A DNA stretch of 64,000 bases from an uncultured SAR86 cluster bacterium (GTDB taxonomy: Bacteria; Pseudomonadota; Gammaproteobacteria; Magnimaribacterales; Magnimaribacteraceae), in assembly GCA_902618945.1 (NCBI GenBank), contig CACNCK010000001.1, positions 62,001-126,000 of the forward strand, given 5' to 3'. How positions within the stretch are numbered: position 1 is the stretch's first letter; every line of letters begins with the position of its first letter. Below the pieces are notes generated by a model. The model worked only from the letters and a program-made list of their open reading frames with translations. It had not been told where the DNA came from and did no database searches. The position numbers and the translations under genes were made by a program. Positions 17,274 to 27,066 of the stretch are shown here, in pieces.

Positions 17274-19570
17274 AAAATCCTTCTATCGAATTTCACTAAT
17301 AGATTTGGGAGAATTAGAAAATTAATTATTAAGCCGGCTGTAAAGCAGATTACAGAGAATTTTGCAAAATCTTGGATAGGAATAAATGTTACAAGATTTA
17401 GTACGCTAAAGCCGAGAACCAGCACAACAGTCATGATGATTAACGCAAATCCAATTGTTTCAAAAGAATAATTGATTGAATCTTCAACTGACTTCTTCAT
17501 TTGCTTTCTTGCAAGTTCATATTTACTCAGAAAGTGAACGGTAAAATCTACTATCACGCCTAGAGTGCTTCCCATACCTATTGCAACCATAAAACCAACA
17601 TTTCCTACAAACAATCCCCATAATCCGAAATCTATGGCAATGGGAAGGATATTTGGAAAAATGGATATCGCGGGTAATAGAAAAGATCTGAAAAACAATC
17701 CAATGATTAAAGTAATTAATAAAATCCCTATGAACAATCCGTACAAAAGGGAATTCACGATTGCTTCTACCATGTATGTAAAAATTACCCTAAATGAACT
17801 TGGTTCTGAAATGATGCTCTCTAATTTATTCTGTTTCAGATACTTCAATACTTCACTATTAAAATCCTTAAATTCATTAGCGCTCATATCTTTCAGCGTA
17901 GCCGAAACCTTAGTTGATTTTCTATCTTGGCTAATAGAGCTATTTAAATCTAAGCCCATTGGGAGGGACATCTCATAAAAAAACAAATACTGTGCAGATA
18001 GTTCAGAGTTATCAGGTATCTTTTTCCATTCTGGATCGTCCCCATGCATACTTTTATTTAAGCTTTTCATATTATTTGCTAAGGAAGTCACATGATTGAC
18101 TTGTTCTCTTTCAGAGAGCCAGATAGAGAAATTATCTAAAATCTCTAAGAATTCAGGATCTGAAACTTGCCCTTCATTATTAGTAGCTAAAAAATTAATG
18201 GGAAAAGTGACACTTAGTTTTTCGTCTAACCATAAAGTATCTGAAGAAAAGGTAGTAAAGCCTTCGTCATACATTTGTGTCGGATTTTCATCTAATTCAT
18301 TCATAGGGATACAGAGTAAAATCAAAAATGCAACAGAAGTTACTGAAAAAAGAACTTTATTGCTGTTTCTGAGAATGAAAGAACCTATTGAGGTAGAGAA
18401 TCTTGTTTGATCTGAAACCTTCGAAGAAGTCTTTACCTCGAAGAAAGACACAATTGGTGCAATAAAGAAAATAGTAAAAATAAAAGCAAACCCGATTCCA
18501 ATAGCAACGGCATTACCTAAATCCCTTAAAGGAGGAACTTCAATAAAATTTAAACAGAGAAAACCAATACAAGTTGAGATAGTCGTAAGAAATAATGGTT
18601 GAATATTCATTTCAAGGCTTTTTTCCATAGAATCTTTTGAGGATATGCCTTTAACTCTATTTTGAAAGTATATTGAAAATAAATGAATACAATCTGCAAG
18701 GGCCAAAGTTATTATGAGAATAGGAATTGTCGTAACCATTTGATTTAGGGGATTACCTAGTAATCCAACTGAGCCAAATGTTGCAATGAGACTCATCAGA
18801 ATAACAACGAAAGTAGCTAGAACTGCCATGTAGCTTCTAATCATGAGAAATACTATAAAAAATATAAGCATCATCATTAGAGGCATGACAACAGGCATTT
18901 CTGCTTTTACAATCCTTGGACTAATGTAGTCCATGTAAGGATTGCCTAGAAGTCTAATATCTAAATTCTTATTACTTTCTTTTATAGGTTCTAAGAATTC
19001 TAATATGTAATCAATTAACTCACTATTCTGATCCTCTTTCTTGGGCCCTGGGGGATCTATTATGATGCTTACCACAGAGGTCTTTTTGTCTTCGGAAATG
19101 AGTGATTTATATATTATGTCTTCACCTGAAACTATAATCTCTCGCTTTTCTAGGAAGGCAGAGCTTTTCTTTTCAGCATCCTCGATGAAGGGCTCTACTA
19201 TTAGATCATCATTGATCGACTGCACATAAGAATAATTAGTGAGGCTATCTACTCTGACCGAGTAGGGTATTGTCCATGACTTTTGAGTCAGTTCTTCTAT
19301 GACCTTTAAACTCTCCTTATTAAACAAAGTTTCCTCTTTAGAATGCACAGCGATTATCAAGTTGTCAGTGGGGATAAACATATCGTCAATTTCGTTATAT
19401 CTGATAACGGCAGGATGACCTTCCGGGAAATAGGTTTCTAAATCAGGATTAAATGTTAATTTTGTTAATCCAGTTGCAAGTAAGAAAACCACAAGAGCAG
19501 TCAGCCCAATAGAGAGATATCTATATTTGATTAATAATTTCGAAATGTCCTTTGTGTCAATAATTTTCAC
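17270..19570 (-). CDS. RND-superfamily (MMPL/COG1033-type) inner-membrane exporter
   Basis: A 766-residue, GTG-initiated protein with two repeated halves. Each has one N-terminal membrane segment, a large periplasmic domain (about 45-215 and 425-600) and a cluster of five hydrophobic segments. Conserved transmembrane pieces ADCIHLFSIYF and VDFTVHFLSKYE contain the acidic/His residues typical of hydrophobe-exporting MMPL/HpnN relatives. It is the last gene after a LolA-like periplasmic protein and an outer-membrane-like protein, a recurrent trio probably moving a lipid or other hydrophobic compound across the envelope. Confidence 0.85.
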   Translation of the reverse strand: MKIIDTKDISKLLIKYRYLSIGLTALVVFLLATGLTKLTFNPDLETYFPEGHPAVIRYNEIDDMFIPTDNLIIAVHSKEETLFNKESLKVIEELTQKSWTIPYSVRVDSLTNYSYVQSINDDLIVEPFIEDAEKKSSAFLEKREIIVSGEDIIYKSLISEDKKTSVVSIIIDPPGPKKEDQNSELIDYILEFLEPIKESNKNLDIRLLGNPYMDYISPRIVKAEMPVVMPLMMMLIFFIVFLMIRSYMAVLATFVVILMSLIATFGSVGLLGNPLNQMVTTIPILIITLALADCIHLFSIYFQNRVKGISSKDSMEKSLEMNIQPLFLTTISTCIGFLCLNFIEVPPLRDLGNAVAIGIGFAFIFTIFFIAPIVSFFEVKTSSKVSDQTRFSTSIGSFILRNSNKVLFSVTSVAFLILLCIPMNELDENPTQMYDEGFTTFSSDTLWLDEKLSVTFPINFLATNNEGQVSDPEFLEILDNFSIWLSEREQVNHVTSLANNMKSLNKSMHGDDPEWKKIPDNSELSAQYLFFYEMSLPMGLDLNSSISQDRKSTKVSATLKDMSANEFKDFNSEVLKYLKQNKLESIISEPSSFRVIFTYMVEAIVNSLLYGLFIGILLITLIIGLFFRSFLLPAISIFPNILPIAIDFGLWGLFVGNVGFMVAIGMGSTLGVIVDFTVHFLSKYELARKQMKKSVEDSINYSFETIGFALIIMTVVLVLGFSVLNLVTFIPIQDFAKFSVICFTAGLIINFLILPNLLVKFDRRIF

Positions 19571-19574
19571 AATC

Positions 19575-20732
19575 TTATAAATAGTAAATAAACTCTGCCC
19601 TTAAAAAGTCATCGTCCTTAAAAGCTTGAAATAATTTTTTTTGACCATTATCTTCGTCAGTATCATCAAAATAGATTCCTTCTAGTGACAGCATGCAACA
19701 TTCTCCAATTCTCCTCGAAGCCTCAAGGAGGAAGCCCAACTCTTTTGACTTATCATTGACAATGAATCCGGAGAGAATCTGAGAGTCATATATATCATTA
19801 AAACTAAACCTAGTCCCAAGAACAAAAGGCGAACTTTCCAATCTATCATCATGATTGAATTCGACCACCCAACCTAAATCAATCCTTGTTTGAAGAACGC
19901 CAACTTGCGTGTATTCAAATCCATAAGTTGCTGCAGAAAATCTTTCACCTTGTCCGGATCGAGAAATTACTTCTCCTTTGATTGCAAGGCCATCTAATAG
20001 ATATTGAATCTCAAGTCCAGTCTGATCTATAACTTCATATATAGGCACAAGCTCATTAATCTTATTAGCCGATGGCAAAAATCTAGGTTCTCTTGAAGTG
20101 CCTGAAAAATGAGAAATTGCTATGTCAAAATCATCATAGTAATTAGACCACCTGATAGCAAAGTCGGCTCTTTTATTTTTTGAAGATGATGAATAAAGTG
20201 GACCCTTCTCGTTTATAGATAAAGGCAATCTCAGCCTTCCTTTGTTTCCGGAAAAATTCCTTTCCCGAAAACCTAATAGAGTATAAATATCAAGAAGACC
20301 CCATTGCCTTTCTAATGAGATCTTGATCATGGGCTGACCAAGCTTTTCTTCTCCATCAAATCCTTCAGTGAAATCAGTTTGATTTATTATATCCACCCTG
20401 TGAGAAGTCTCAGTTACACCCCAAAATTCCTTACTTACTCCCAATTTGATTTCCTTATCTTCAAGAATATTTATCAAATAAAGCTCCTGAATATCATTCA
20501 AATCTCTTCCTGAATCTTCACTATCCTTTCTAAGTTTTGCCTTGAAATGAAATATTTTATTTGAGTCATCTTTAAAAATTTCTGGAGAAAATGAGAAAGA
20601 TGTGTGATTCTTTTTTTGTTCCTGCAGCCCAGCGTTAAAAAAATACCTATTATCAAATGAAAGCTCGCCAATTATCTCTCCAACAATAAGCTGTGAAAAT
20701 AAAATGCAAATCATTAAAGGACTCTTAGGCAT
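19575..20732 (-). CDS. Predicted outer-membrane beta-barrel protein of the RND/LolA-like trio
   Basis: A 385-residue protein with an N-terminal hydrophobic segment (about residues 5-18, signal peptide). It has many alternating polar/hydrophobic strands separated by charged turns, and ends in a Tyr-Leu strand (EFIYYL), as expected of an outer-membrane barrel. I do not recognise a named family with certainty; DUF1302-like porins are close in appearance. It lies 4 bases from the RND gene and 3 bases from the LolA-like gene, so it is likely the outer-membrane end of the same transport route. Confidence 0.65.
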   Translation of the reverse strand: MPKSPLMICILFSQLIVGEIIGELSFDNRYFFNAGLQEQKKNHTSFSFSPEIFKDDSNKIFHFKAKLRKDSEDSGRDLNDIQELYLINILEDKEIKLGVSKEFWGVTETSHRVDIINQTDFTEGFDGEEKLGQPMIKISLERQWGLLDIYTLLGFRERNFSGNKGRLRLPLSINEKGPLYSSSSKNKRADFAIRWSNYYDDFDIAISHFSGTSREPRFLPSANKINELVPIYEVIDQTGLEIQYLLDGLAIKGEVISRSGQGERFSAATYGFEYTQVGVLQTRIDLGWVVEFNHDDRLESSPFVLGTRFSFNDIYDSQILSGFIVNDKSKELGFLLEASRRIGECCMLSLEGIYFDDTDEDNGQKKLFQAFKDDDFLRAEFIYYL

Positions 20733-20735
20733 AGA

Positions 20736-21536
20736 TTACCTTGATCTCTTCAAACTATTTTGTGAAAAATCTCTATCAGTAAAACCACTTTTAAGTTTTA
20801 CATCATCAAATATTAAAATAGATTTTTTGCCATTCTGATGATTTATCATCTCAATTTCATGAGGCTGCCAAAAGAATCCATCGTATTTTCTATAATCTTT
20901 GAATAGCTGAGTCTTTAGGTGAAAAGATTTGCGATCAAAATGATGTATCTTTTGAACAAGATAATTTTCTTTATCTATCCAAACTAACTGTTTTGTATAT
21001 CCTGAATAAGGGTCCAAGGGTTTCCTCTCAATTACGTAACAGGGATTGTTAAGATAGATTTCCTCATCTATATACAAGTACTCATATTTCTCAACTTCTT
21101 GGAAAGAAAAGTCCTCAAATGAAAACTCACTTCCCAAAAATGGTCCAGATTTATTTTTTGAAGCAATTCTTTTTACTCTTTTTAGGGCTGGCAAATATAA
21201 CCACTGATCATCTGCTTCAACTTTGTGAGCATAGGATAATATAGCAACACCCTTAACATCTCTTGGGCTTTCAAAAATCGCAATAGATTTATCTCCGTCA
21301 GTGGGAACTTCTAGCCTTTTAAACCTAAGTTTTCTCGTAACAACATCACCCCTTTTATTAATCAAATTCATTGTCATCGTAGAGGAGCTATCAATGAATC
21401 CATCATTATTTTTATCACTGAGGATAGCAATTTCTAGACCTTTGTTAGCGGACAGATCACCCGCGATGCAGACTAAAATCATACACATTGTAAAAACAAA
21501 AAACTGTTTGATTATTAAATTACTTAAGACTTCCAT
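20736..21536 (-). CDS. Outer-membrane-lipoprotein-sorting-like (LolA-fold) periplasmic protein
   Basis: A 266-residue protein with a signal peptide (hydrophobic residues about 10-27). Motifs DQWLYLPALKRVKRI and GPFLGSEFSFEDF are hallmarks of the LolA-like family (PF17131) that accompanies COG1033-type RND exporters. The curved half-barrel fold binds lipid acyl chains, so it may shuttle a hydrophobic cargo through the periplasm. It is distinct from housekeeping LolA. It is 18 bases downstream of mmsB and may share its transcript. Confidence 0.85.
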   Translation of the reverse strand: MEVLSNLIIKQFFVFTMCMILVCIAGDLSANKGLEIAILSDKNNDGFIDSSSTMTMNLINKRGDVVTRKLRFKRLEVPTDGDKSIAIFESPRDVKGVAILSYAHKVEADDQWLYLPALKRVKRIASKNKSGPFLGSEFSFEDFSFQEVEKYEYLYIDEEIYLNNPCYVIERKPLDPYSGYTKQLVWIDKENYLVQKIHHFDRKSFHLKTQLFKDYRKYDGFFWQPHEIEMINHQNGKKSILIFDDVKLKSGFTDRDFSQNSLKRSR

Positions 21537-21554
21537 ATACTAAATTCTTATGAT

Positions 21555-22442
21555 TTAAGTTTCCTTTAGATAATTTTTTTGAATACTGGAGAAATCTAGA
21601 TTACCCAATCCTTGATCATTTAACTGCTCGTATAGTTTTTTTGCTAATTTGCCCATTGGCATATCAGACTTGGACTGATCAGATAATTCTTCGGCAAGTA
21701 TAAGATCTTTTAGCATCAGCGCATTTAAAAAACCACCATTATAATTATTACTGGCAGGAACGTCTTCCATGACACCAGGGAACGGATTGTACTTTTCAAG
21801 TGACCAGTTACTGCCAGAGCTATTCCTCATAATTTCTGAAAGTGTATCTGGATCAAGTCCATTATTTGCACCCATTGCAAGAACTTCTGCTGTTCCGCTC
21901 ATATGAATTGCTAAAAGCATGTTATTACATAGCTTAGCTATTTGACCTGAACCAGAAGCTCCGGCATAAAAAACTTTATCTCCCATAATGTCGAATAAAA
22001 AAGAAGCTTTCTCTAGATCAGATTTTTTACCTCCTACAATAAACGTAAGTGTCCCCAATTCTGCTCCTTTGACTCCTCCGGACACAGGTGCATCCAGAAC
22101 AGAAATTTTATTCAAAACTGCCTTTTCAGCAACTGTCTTAGCTAAACTAGGGCTTATTGTTGAAGATTCTATGACTAGAACTTTTCTATCAAGCTGTTCT
22201 AGTATGTCTCCTTCTATGAATATATCCTTCACAGCGTTATTGCTAGGAAGCATAGTAATTAATGCATCAATGTTCTCCAGAACGCCATTAGGACTGTCTT
22301 TTACATTCATCCCAAGCTTTTTAGCTTCTTGCAAACTTTCTTTAGATATGTCGAAAGCATCTATTTCAATACCTGCTTTTAGGAGATTAGCTGCCATGGG
22401 AAGACCCATATTTCCTAGACCTATAAAACCAACTTTTTTCAT
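21555..22442 (-). CDS. mmsB: 3-hydroxyisobutyrate dehydrogenase
   Basis: A 295-residue NAD-dependent beta-hydroxyacid dehydrogenase from ATG 22442. A longer frame starts inside the upstream gene and is unlikely, because GGAGG lies just before this ATG. The N-terminus KVGFIGLGNMGLPMA is the family signature, APVSGG the substrate motif, and the catalytic Lys lies in GQIAKLCNN. It oxidises 3-hydroxyisobutyrate to methylmalonate semialdehyde. It starts one base past the preceding hydrolase stop, as the fifth gene of the valine module. Confidence 0.92.
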   Translation of the reverse strand: MKKVGFIGLGNMGLPMAANLLKAGIEIDAFDISKESLQEAKKLGMNVKDSPNGVLENIDALITMLPSNNAVKDIFIEGDILEQLDRKVLVIESSTISPSLAKTVAEKAVLNKISVLDAPVSGGVKGAELGTLTFIVGGKKSDLEKASFLFDIMGDKVFYAGASGSGQIAKLCNNMLLAIHMSGTAEVLAMGANNGLDPDTLSEIMRNSSGSNWSLEKYNPFPGVMEDVPASNNYNGGFLNALMLKDLILAEELSDQSKSDMPMGKLAKKLYEQLNDQGLGNLDFSSIQKNYLKET

Positions 22443-22443
22443 C

Positions 22444-23556
22444 TTAAATATCCTCCAAAGGATTTTTTTGCCATGCTGGATCAGTATGTCTCTTAATCCA
22501 TTCAGGCGGTACACTTTTTACTGAGTCATACTTCCATTTAGGATTATTATCTTTATCTATTATCAAAGCTCTAATCCCCTCTTTAAAATCACCATTACGG
22601 GTAATTTGAACAGCTAAATTGAGTTCAAATTTAAATACTTCTTTTAGATTAAGATTGTAGGAATTTAAGCACTGAAGCCAAATCAAATGAGCAGAAGTAG
22701 GACTTCCTTTTTGTAAAGAATTTTTACCTCTTAAGAACCAACCATCATCAGTTTGGTTTAATAAAATGTTACTGCAAACCTTTGATAGTTCTTTTTCATC
22801 AGTCAATGATTGAATTTTATCAAGCTCTTTCATGATTTTGCTTTCAGGTAATTCTTTTATCTCGTCGGTATATGAATTGTTCTTAACTAACGAATCTATG
22901 ATAGCTATATTTTCTTCTGATTCATCGTGCCAGGTCTGTTTGGACACATCTTTCAGGAGCCGATCAATATCTTTTGAGTTTATAGAAGCATTTGTTAGGT
23001 CGCAAAAAACAGTGTCAGAGGCAGTAAGCTGAGTAGATGTCAGCATCATATACAAGCCTAGGCCTTTAGGAAGAGTTTTTATAATTGAGGTAAAGCCAAC
23101 ATCTGGAAATAAGCCTACACCGATTTCCGGCATAGCAAACCTTGTTCTCTCTGTAGATATCTTATAACTACATCCAAACATTAAACCTGCACCGCCCCCC
23201 ATGACAATACCATCCAAGATAGAAACAATTGGTTTTGAATATTTGTGCAATTTGAAATCGAGTCTGTATTCTGACTCAAAGAATTTTTCTGCAAAGATCG
23301 GCCCTTCGCTTGAGCACATTGATTCATACAAAGCTCTAATATCGCCGCCAGCACAGAATGCTTTTTCACCGGATCCGCTCAATATGATCATTTTTATTTT
23401 TGGATCAAGCTCCCATTTATCCAAAAATTGGGAAATCTCATTAACCATATTTAAGGTTAATGAGTTTAATGTTTCAGGAGAGTTGAGAGTTATATGGCCG
23501 ATTCTAGTATTATTTTGGCACTCAAGTATCTCTACTAGTAATTCATCATTAGGCAT
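22444..23556 (-). CDS. 3-hydroxyisobutyryl-CoA hydrolase
   Basis: A 370-residue crotonase-fold hydrolase, longer than ordinary enoyl-CoA hydratases by a C-terminal extension, as is typical of HIBCH. AFCAGGDIRAL and the oxyanion-hole stretch VMGGGAGLM are diagnostic, and the catalytic Glu lies in MPEIGVGLFPDVG. It releases 3-hydroxyisobutyrate from its CoA ester in valine catabolism. Its start overlaps the enoyl-CoA hydratase stop by 8 bases. Confidence 0.9.
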   Translation of the reverse strand: MPNDELLVEILECQNNTRIGHITLNSPETLNSLTLNMVNEISQFLDKWELDPKIKMIILSGSGEKAFCAGGDIRALYESMCSSEGPIFAEKFFESEYRLDFKLHKYSKPIVSILDGIVMGGGAGLMFGCSYKISTERTRFAMPEIGVGLFPDVGFTSIIKTLPKGLGLYMMLTSTQLTASDTVFCDLTNASINSKDIDRLLKDVSKQTWHDESEENIAIIDSLVKNNSYTDEIKELPESKIMKELDKIQSLTDEKELSKVCSNILLNQTDDGWFLRGKNSLQKGSPTSAHLIWLQCLNSYNLNLKEVFKFELNLAVQITRNGDFKEGIRALIIDKDNNPKWKYDSVKSVPPEWIKRHTDPAWQKNPLEDI

Positions 23557-24319
23557 TTTGCCAGTTTGGTTTTCTTTTATCTAAGAATGCTTCAACACCT
23601 TCTTTTTGGTCTTTTGTATCAAATAAATTTACAAAAGGTTCAAGTTCTTCTCGATAAGGTTCGCTAGAAAGACGTGCTTTATGAATTAACTCCTTGCACT
23701 GTGCAATGCTAATAGGACTTTGGTTAGCCACGGAAGTGGCAATAGATAAAGCGGTTTCTAAAGACTTTCCATCTTCAACCTTTTCTTCAATTAAGCCTAT
23801 TTTAAGGGCCTTATCAGGTCTAATTTGTTCACCAGTTAAAATAATTCTTTTAGCCCAGCCTTCACCAACTAATCTTGGTAGTACTTGAGTCCCACCTCCG
23901 CAAGGCAGTAAACCTACCTTAGGTTCAGGTAGAGCAAGTACTGCTTTTTCTTCAGCGACTCTAATATCACAAGCTAATGCACACTCGAGTCCTCCTCCCA
24001 TAGCAAATCCATTGATAGCAGCTATAGATACACCTCTAAAATTACTGAGTGAATTGAAGGCTCTTGAAAAGGCATTGCTCATTTCTTTGGCTGCATCTTT
24101 TCCTCCTTCTTGGAAAACTTTAAGGTCAGCTCCAGCAGAAAAGAACTTTTCTCCTTGTCCAGTTATAACTAAAGAAAAGATCTCATTATCTTGGTTGAGA
24201 TGCTCAATAATTTCTTCTAATCCTGCCAAGCTCTCAAGATCCCATGTATTAGCACTAGGATTATTTATAGTAACCTTGGCAATGTTATCTATTTTTTCGA
24301 GTAATAATTTTTCAGTCAT
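23549..24319 (-). CDS. Enoyl-CoA hydratase (valine module)
   Basis: A 256-residue crotonase. FSAGADLK and GFAMGGGLECALACD form the CoA/oxyanion region; the second catalytic Glu is in LPEPKVGLLP. In this position it most likely hydrates methacrylyl-CoA to 3-hydroxyisobutyryl-CoA, the substrate of the next enzyme. Five bases after the acyl-CoA dehydrogenase and overlapping the hydrolase by 8 bases. Confidence 0.9.
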   Translation of the reverse strand: MTEKLLLEKIDNIAKVTINNPSANTWDLESLAGLEEIIEHLNQDNEIFSLVITGQGEKFFSAGADLKVFQEGGKDAAKEMSNAFSRAFNSLSNFRGVSIAAINGFAMGGGLECALACDIRVAEEKAVLALPEPKVGLLPCGGGTQVLPRLVGEGWAKRIILTGEQIRPDKALKIGLIEEKVEDGKSLETALSIATSVANQSPISIAQCKELIHKARLSSEPYREELEPFVNLFDTKDQKEGVEAFLDKRKPNWQNA

Positions 24320-24324
24320 AATTT

Positions 24325-25485
24325 TTATTGGATTATTGAGGCTGCATTTTCCATTATCATTCTTCGCCCAATTATCATTTTCATAATTTCGTTTGTACCT
24401 TCTAATATTTGATGGACCCTTACATCTCTTACATATCTTTCTAAAGGATATTCTTGAATATATCCGTAACCTCCAAATATTTGAAGAGCTTCATTGCAAA
24501 CATTAAAGCCTACATCAGTAGCAAATCTTTTTGCCATTGCAGAATAGATGGTTGCTTCAGAATCATTTTTATCAAGTTTTGATGCTGCAAGTCTTGTTAT
24601 TGTTCTGGCTGCAATAAGTTCAGTTACCATATCAGCAATCTTGAATTGCATCGTCTGGAATTCAGATATCTTTTTACCAAATTGTTCTCTTTGATTCATA
24701 TAGTTTTGGGCTTCTTCTAATGCAGATTGAGCTGTTCCTACAGAGCAGGTTGCTATATTTATTCGGCCTCCATCTAATCCTTGCATGGCGATTTTGAAAC
24801 CTTTTCCTTCTTCTCCTACTAAATTCTCTTTAGAAACTTTCACATCAGTCAAAGATACCAATCTTGTTGGTTGATTTTTCCAACCCATTTTAGGCTCATT
24901 TTTCCCATACTCTATGCCTGGTAAATCCGCTGGAATTAGAAAACATGAAATACCTTTCGCACCTGAATCACCTGTTCTGGCCATTAATACAAGACAATCT
25001 GTAGCTCCAGATCCTGATATGAAAGCCTTTGAACCATTTAGAATGAAATTATCACCATCTTTTTTAGCTGTAGTGCGCAAAGACGCAGAATCTGAACCTG
25101 AACCAGGTTCAGTCAAACAATAAGAGGCAAGCTTCTCACCCGAGCTGAGTTGAGGAAACCATTCTGTTTTTAATTCTTTCGAACCAAATTTGCTGATCAT
25201 CCAAATCGCCATATTATGAATTGTCATAAAAGCTGTTGTGCTTGTGCAGCCCTGGGCTAGCTGCTCAAAAACTATCGAAGCATCAAGTCTACCTAAACCC
25301 ATTCCTCCTAGATTAGTATCAACATAGAGTGATAAGAAACCTAACTCTCCAGCTTTCTTAAGAGTTTCTTTAGGAAAAAAAGCTTCTTTATCCCATTCAG
25401 CGGCATTAGGTTTCAATTCTTTATCAGAAAAGCTTTTTGCTAAGTCCCTGTAATGTTTTTGATCAGAATTTAAATCGAAATCCAT
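24325..25485 (-). CDS. Acyl-CoA dehydrogenase, probably isobutyryl-CoA dehydrogenase
   Basis: A 386-residue FAD enzyme. CLTEPGSGSD is the flavin/substrate motif, GYGYIQEYPLERYVRD the family's C-terminal signature, and the catalytic base is the Glu in LEGTNEIM. Context (after mmsA and before enoyl-CoA hydratase and hydroxyisobutyryl-CoA hydrolase) points to isobutyryl-CoA as substrate, giving methacrylyl-CoA; other short branched acyl-CoAs are possible. Electrons would go to ETF. Separated from mmsA by 3 bases. Confidence 0.88.
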   Translation of the reverse strand: MDFDLNSDQKHYRDLAKSFSDKELKPNAAEWDKEAFFPKETLKKAGELGFLSLYVDTNLGGMGLGRLDASIVFEQLAQGCTSTTAFMTIHNMAIWMISKFGSKELKTEWFPQLSSGEKLASYCLTEPGSGSDSASLRTTAKKDGDNFILNGSKAFISGSGATDCLVLMARTGDSGAKGISCFLIPADLPGIEYGKNEPKMGWKNQPTRLVSLTDVKVSKENLVGEEGKGFKIAMQGLDGGRINIATCSVGTAQSALEEAQNYMNQREQFGKKISEFQTMQFKIADMVTELIAARTITRLAASKLDKNDSEATIYSAMAKRFATDVGFNVCNEALQIFGGYGYIQEYPLERYVRDVRVHQILEGTNEIMKMIIGRRMIMENAASIIQ

Positions 25486-25488
25486 GAA

Positions 25489-26979
25489 CTACTCCAGATT
25501 GATGGTTAGGTTTTTTGTGCTTTCTTCATCTTCTTCAAACCACCTTTCAGTCACAGTCTTGGTCTCTGTGTAAAACCTAACTGCCTGTTTGCCATAGGCA
25601 TGAAGATCTCCATAAAATGATTGTTTCCAACCAGTAAATGAAAAGAAAGGTAGTGGAACTGGTATAGGTACATTTATACCTACTTGACCAACTTCAATTT
25701 CATGTCTGAATTTTCTTGCAGACCTGCCAGAGGCTGTAAATATAGAAGTTCCATTACCATATGGATTTGCATTAATTAATTCTATTGCTTCCTCTAAAGT
25801 ATTAACTTCGATGCAAAGTAAAACAGGCCCAAATATCTCTGTTTTATATATGTCAGATTCAGTTTTTACACCAGAAAATAGGGTAGTACCAATCCAGTTC
25901 CCATCTGGAAATCCTTCAACCTCACATTTGCTTCCATCTATTAGGCATGTTGCTTCACTTTTTCCTTTTTCTATCAAACCAATAATCTTTTCTTTAGCTT
26001 GAGCGCTAATAACAGGACCAAAACCAGATTCTTCAGAGTCCCATGGGCCTGGTTTCACCATTGCCATTTCGTTCTTCAGGTCTTCTATCCATTCCTTCGA
26101 GGAACCCACGAAAACAGCAACACTAATCGCCATGCATCTTTGACCTGCGGCTCCAACTGAAGCTCCGACTAAACTATCAATAGTTTTATTTTTATTCGCA
26201 TCTGGCATCACAACCATATGATTCTTAGCCCCAGCGAAAGATTGAACTCTTTTTAGATGTTCAGTTCCTGTTTTATAAATATATTGGCCAACGGGAACTG
26301 ATCCAACAAATGAAATAGCTCTTATATCAGGGTGTCTAATAAGGTGGTCTACTTGATCTTTACCGCCATGGATTACCTGCAGGAGATTTGGAGGTGCACC
26401 AGCTTCTGTAAAAAGTTCTGCAAGTTTATTGGAGGTCATAGGATCTTGCTCAGAAGGCTTTAGAATAAAAGTGTTGCCACAGGCTATCGCCATCGGGAAC
26501 ATCCACAAAGGTATCATGGCAGGAAAATTGAATGGAGTAATGCCTAAACAAACCCCCAGAGACTGAGTATAACTATAAGAATCTATTTCTCTTGCAACAT
26601 TTTCAACAGTTTCGCCCATTAATAAAGGGGTAATATTCGCCGCTTGCTCAACAACCTCTATACCTCTCCATACATCTCCTTTAGCATCTTCAAAAGTTTT
26701 TCCATTCTCTTTGCTAAGAATTTGAGCTATTTCATCTTGATTAATTTTAAGAAGATCTTGATATTTCATCATGACTCTAGATCTTTCTGGAGGAGGCGTT
26801 TCTCTCCAAGAGAAAAAAGCTTCTTTAGCAGAACTTATGGCACTCTCGATTTCTTCATCAGTAGTGCATGGAGCCTCACAAAGAACTTCTTGTGTGGCAG
26901 GGTTTAGAACTGCAATCCATTTTTTTGTAGTACTCTTAACTGAGCTACCGCCTATAAAGAGATTCAATTTTTCAGTCAT
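25489..26979 (-). CDS. mmsA: CoA-acylating methylmalonate-semialdehyde dehydrogenase
   Basis: A 496-residue aldehyde dehydrogenase. It has [29 protein letters not shown] at the NAD-binding region, the catalytic Cys in [12 protein letters not shown], and the C-terminal [12 protein letters not shown] expected of MmsA. It converts methylmalonate semialdehyde to propionyl-CoA with NAD and CoA. First gene of the five-gene valine operon, divergent from nitronate monooxygenase with 87 bases between, where the module's promoter should lie. Confidence 0.93.
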   Translation of the reverse strand: MTEKLNLFIGGSSVKSTTKKWIAVLNPATQEVLCEAPCTTDEEIESAISSAKEAFFSWRETPPPERSRVMMKYQDLLKINQDEIAQILSKENGKTFEDAKGDVWRGIEVVEQAANITPLLMGETVENVAREIDSYSYTQSLGVCLGITPFNFPAMIPLWMFPMAIACGNTFILKPSEQDPMTSNKLAELFTEAGAPPNLLQVIHGGKDQVDHLIRHPDIRAISFVGSVPVGQYIYKTGTEHLKRVQSFAGAKNHMVVMPDANKNKTIDSLVGASVGAAGQRCMAISVAVFVGSSKEWIEDLKNEMAMVKPGPWDSEESGFGPVISAQAKEKIIGLIEKGKSEATCLIDGSKCEVEGFPDGNWIGTTLFSGVKTESDIYKTEIFGPVLLCIEVNTLEEAIELINANPYGNGTSIFTASGRSARKFRHEIEVGQVGINVPIPVPLPFFSFTGWKQSFYGDLHAYGKQAVRFYTETKTVTERWFEEDEESTKNLTINLE

Positions 26980-27066
26980 AAAGTATTTCTTCTTAATTTA
27001 TCTGAAGTATCTTACTATCTTTCTTAGAAACTGATATAAATTGAATTAAATCGCGGGGAGAAAAAG

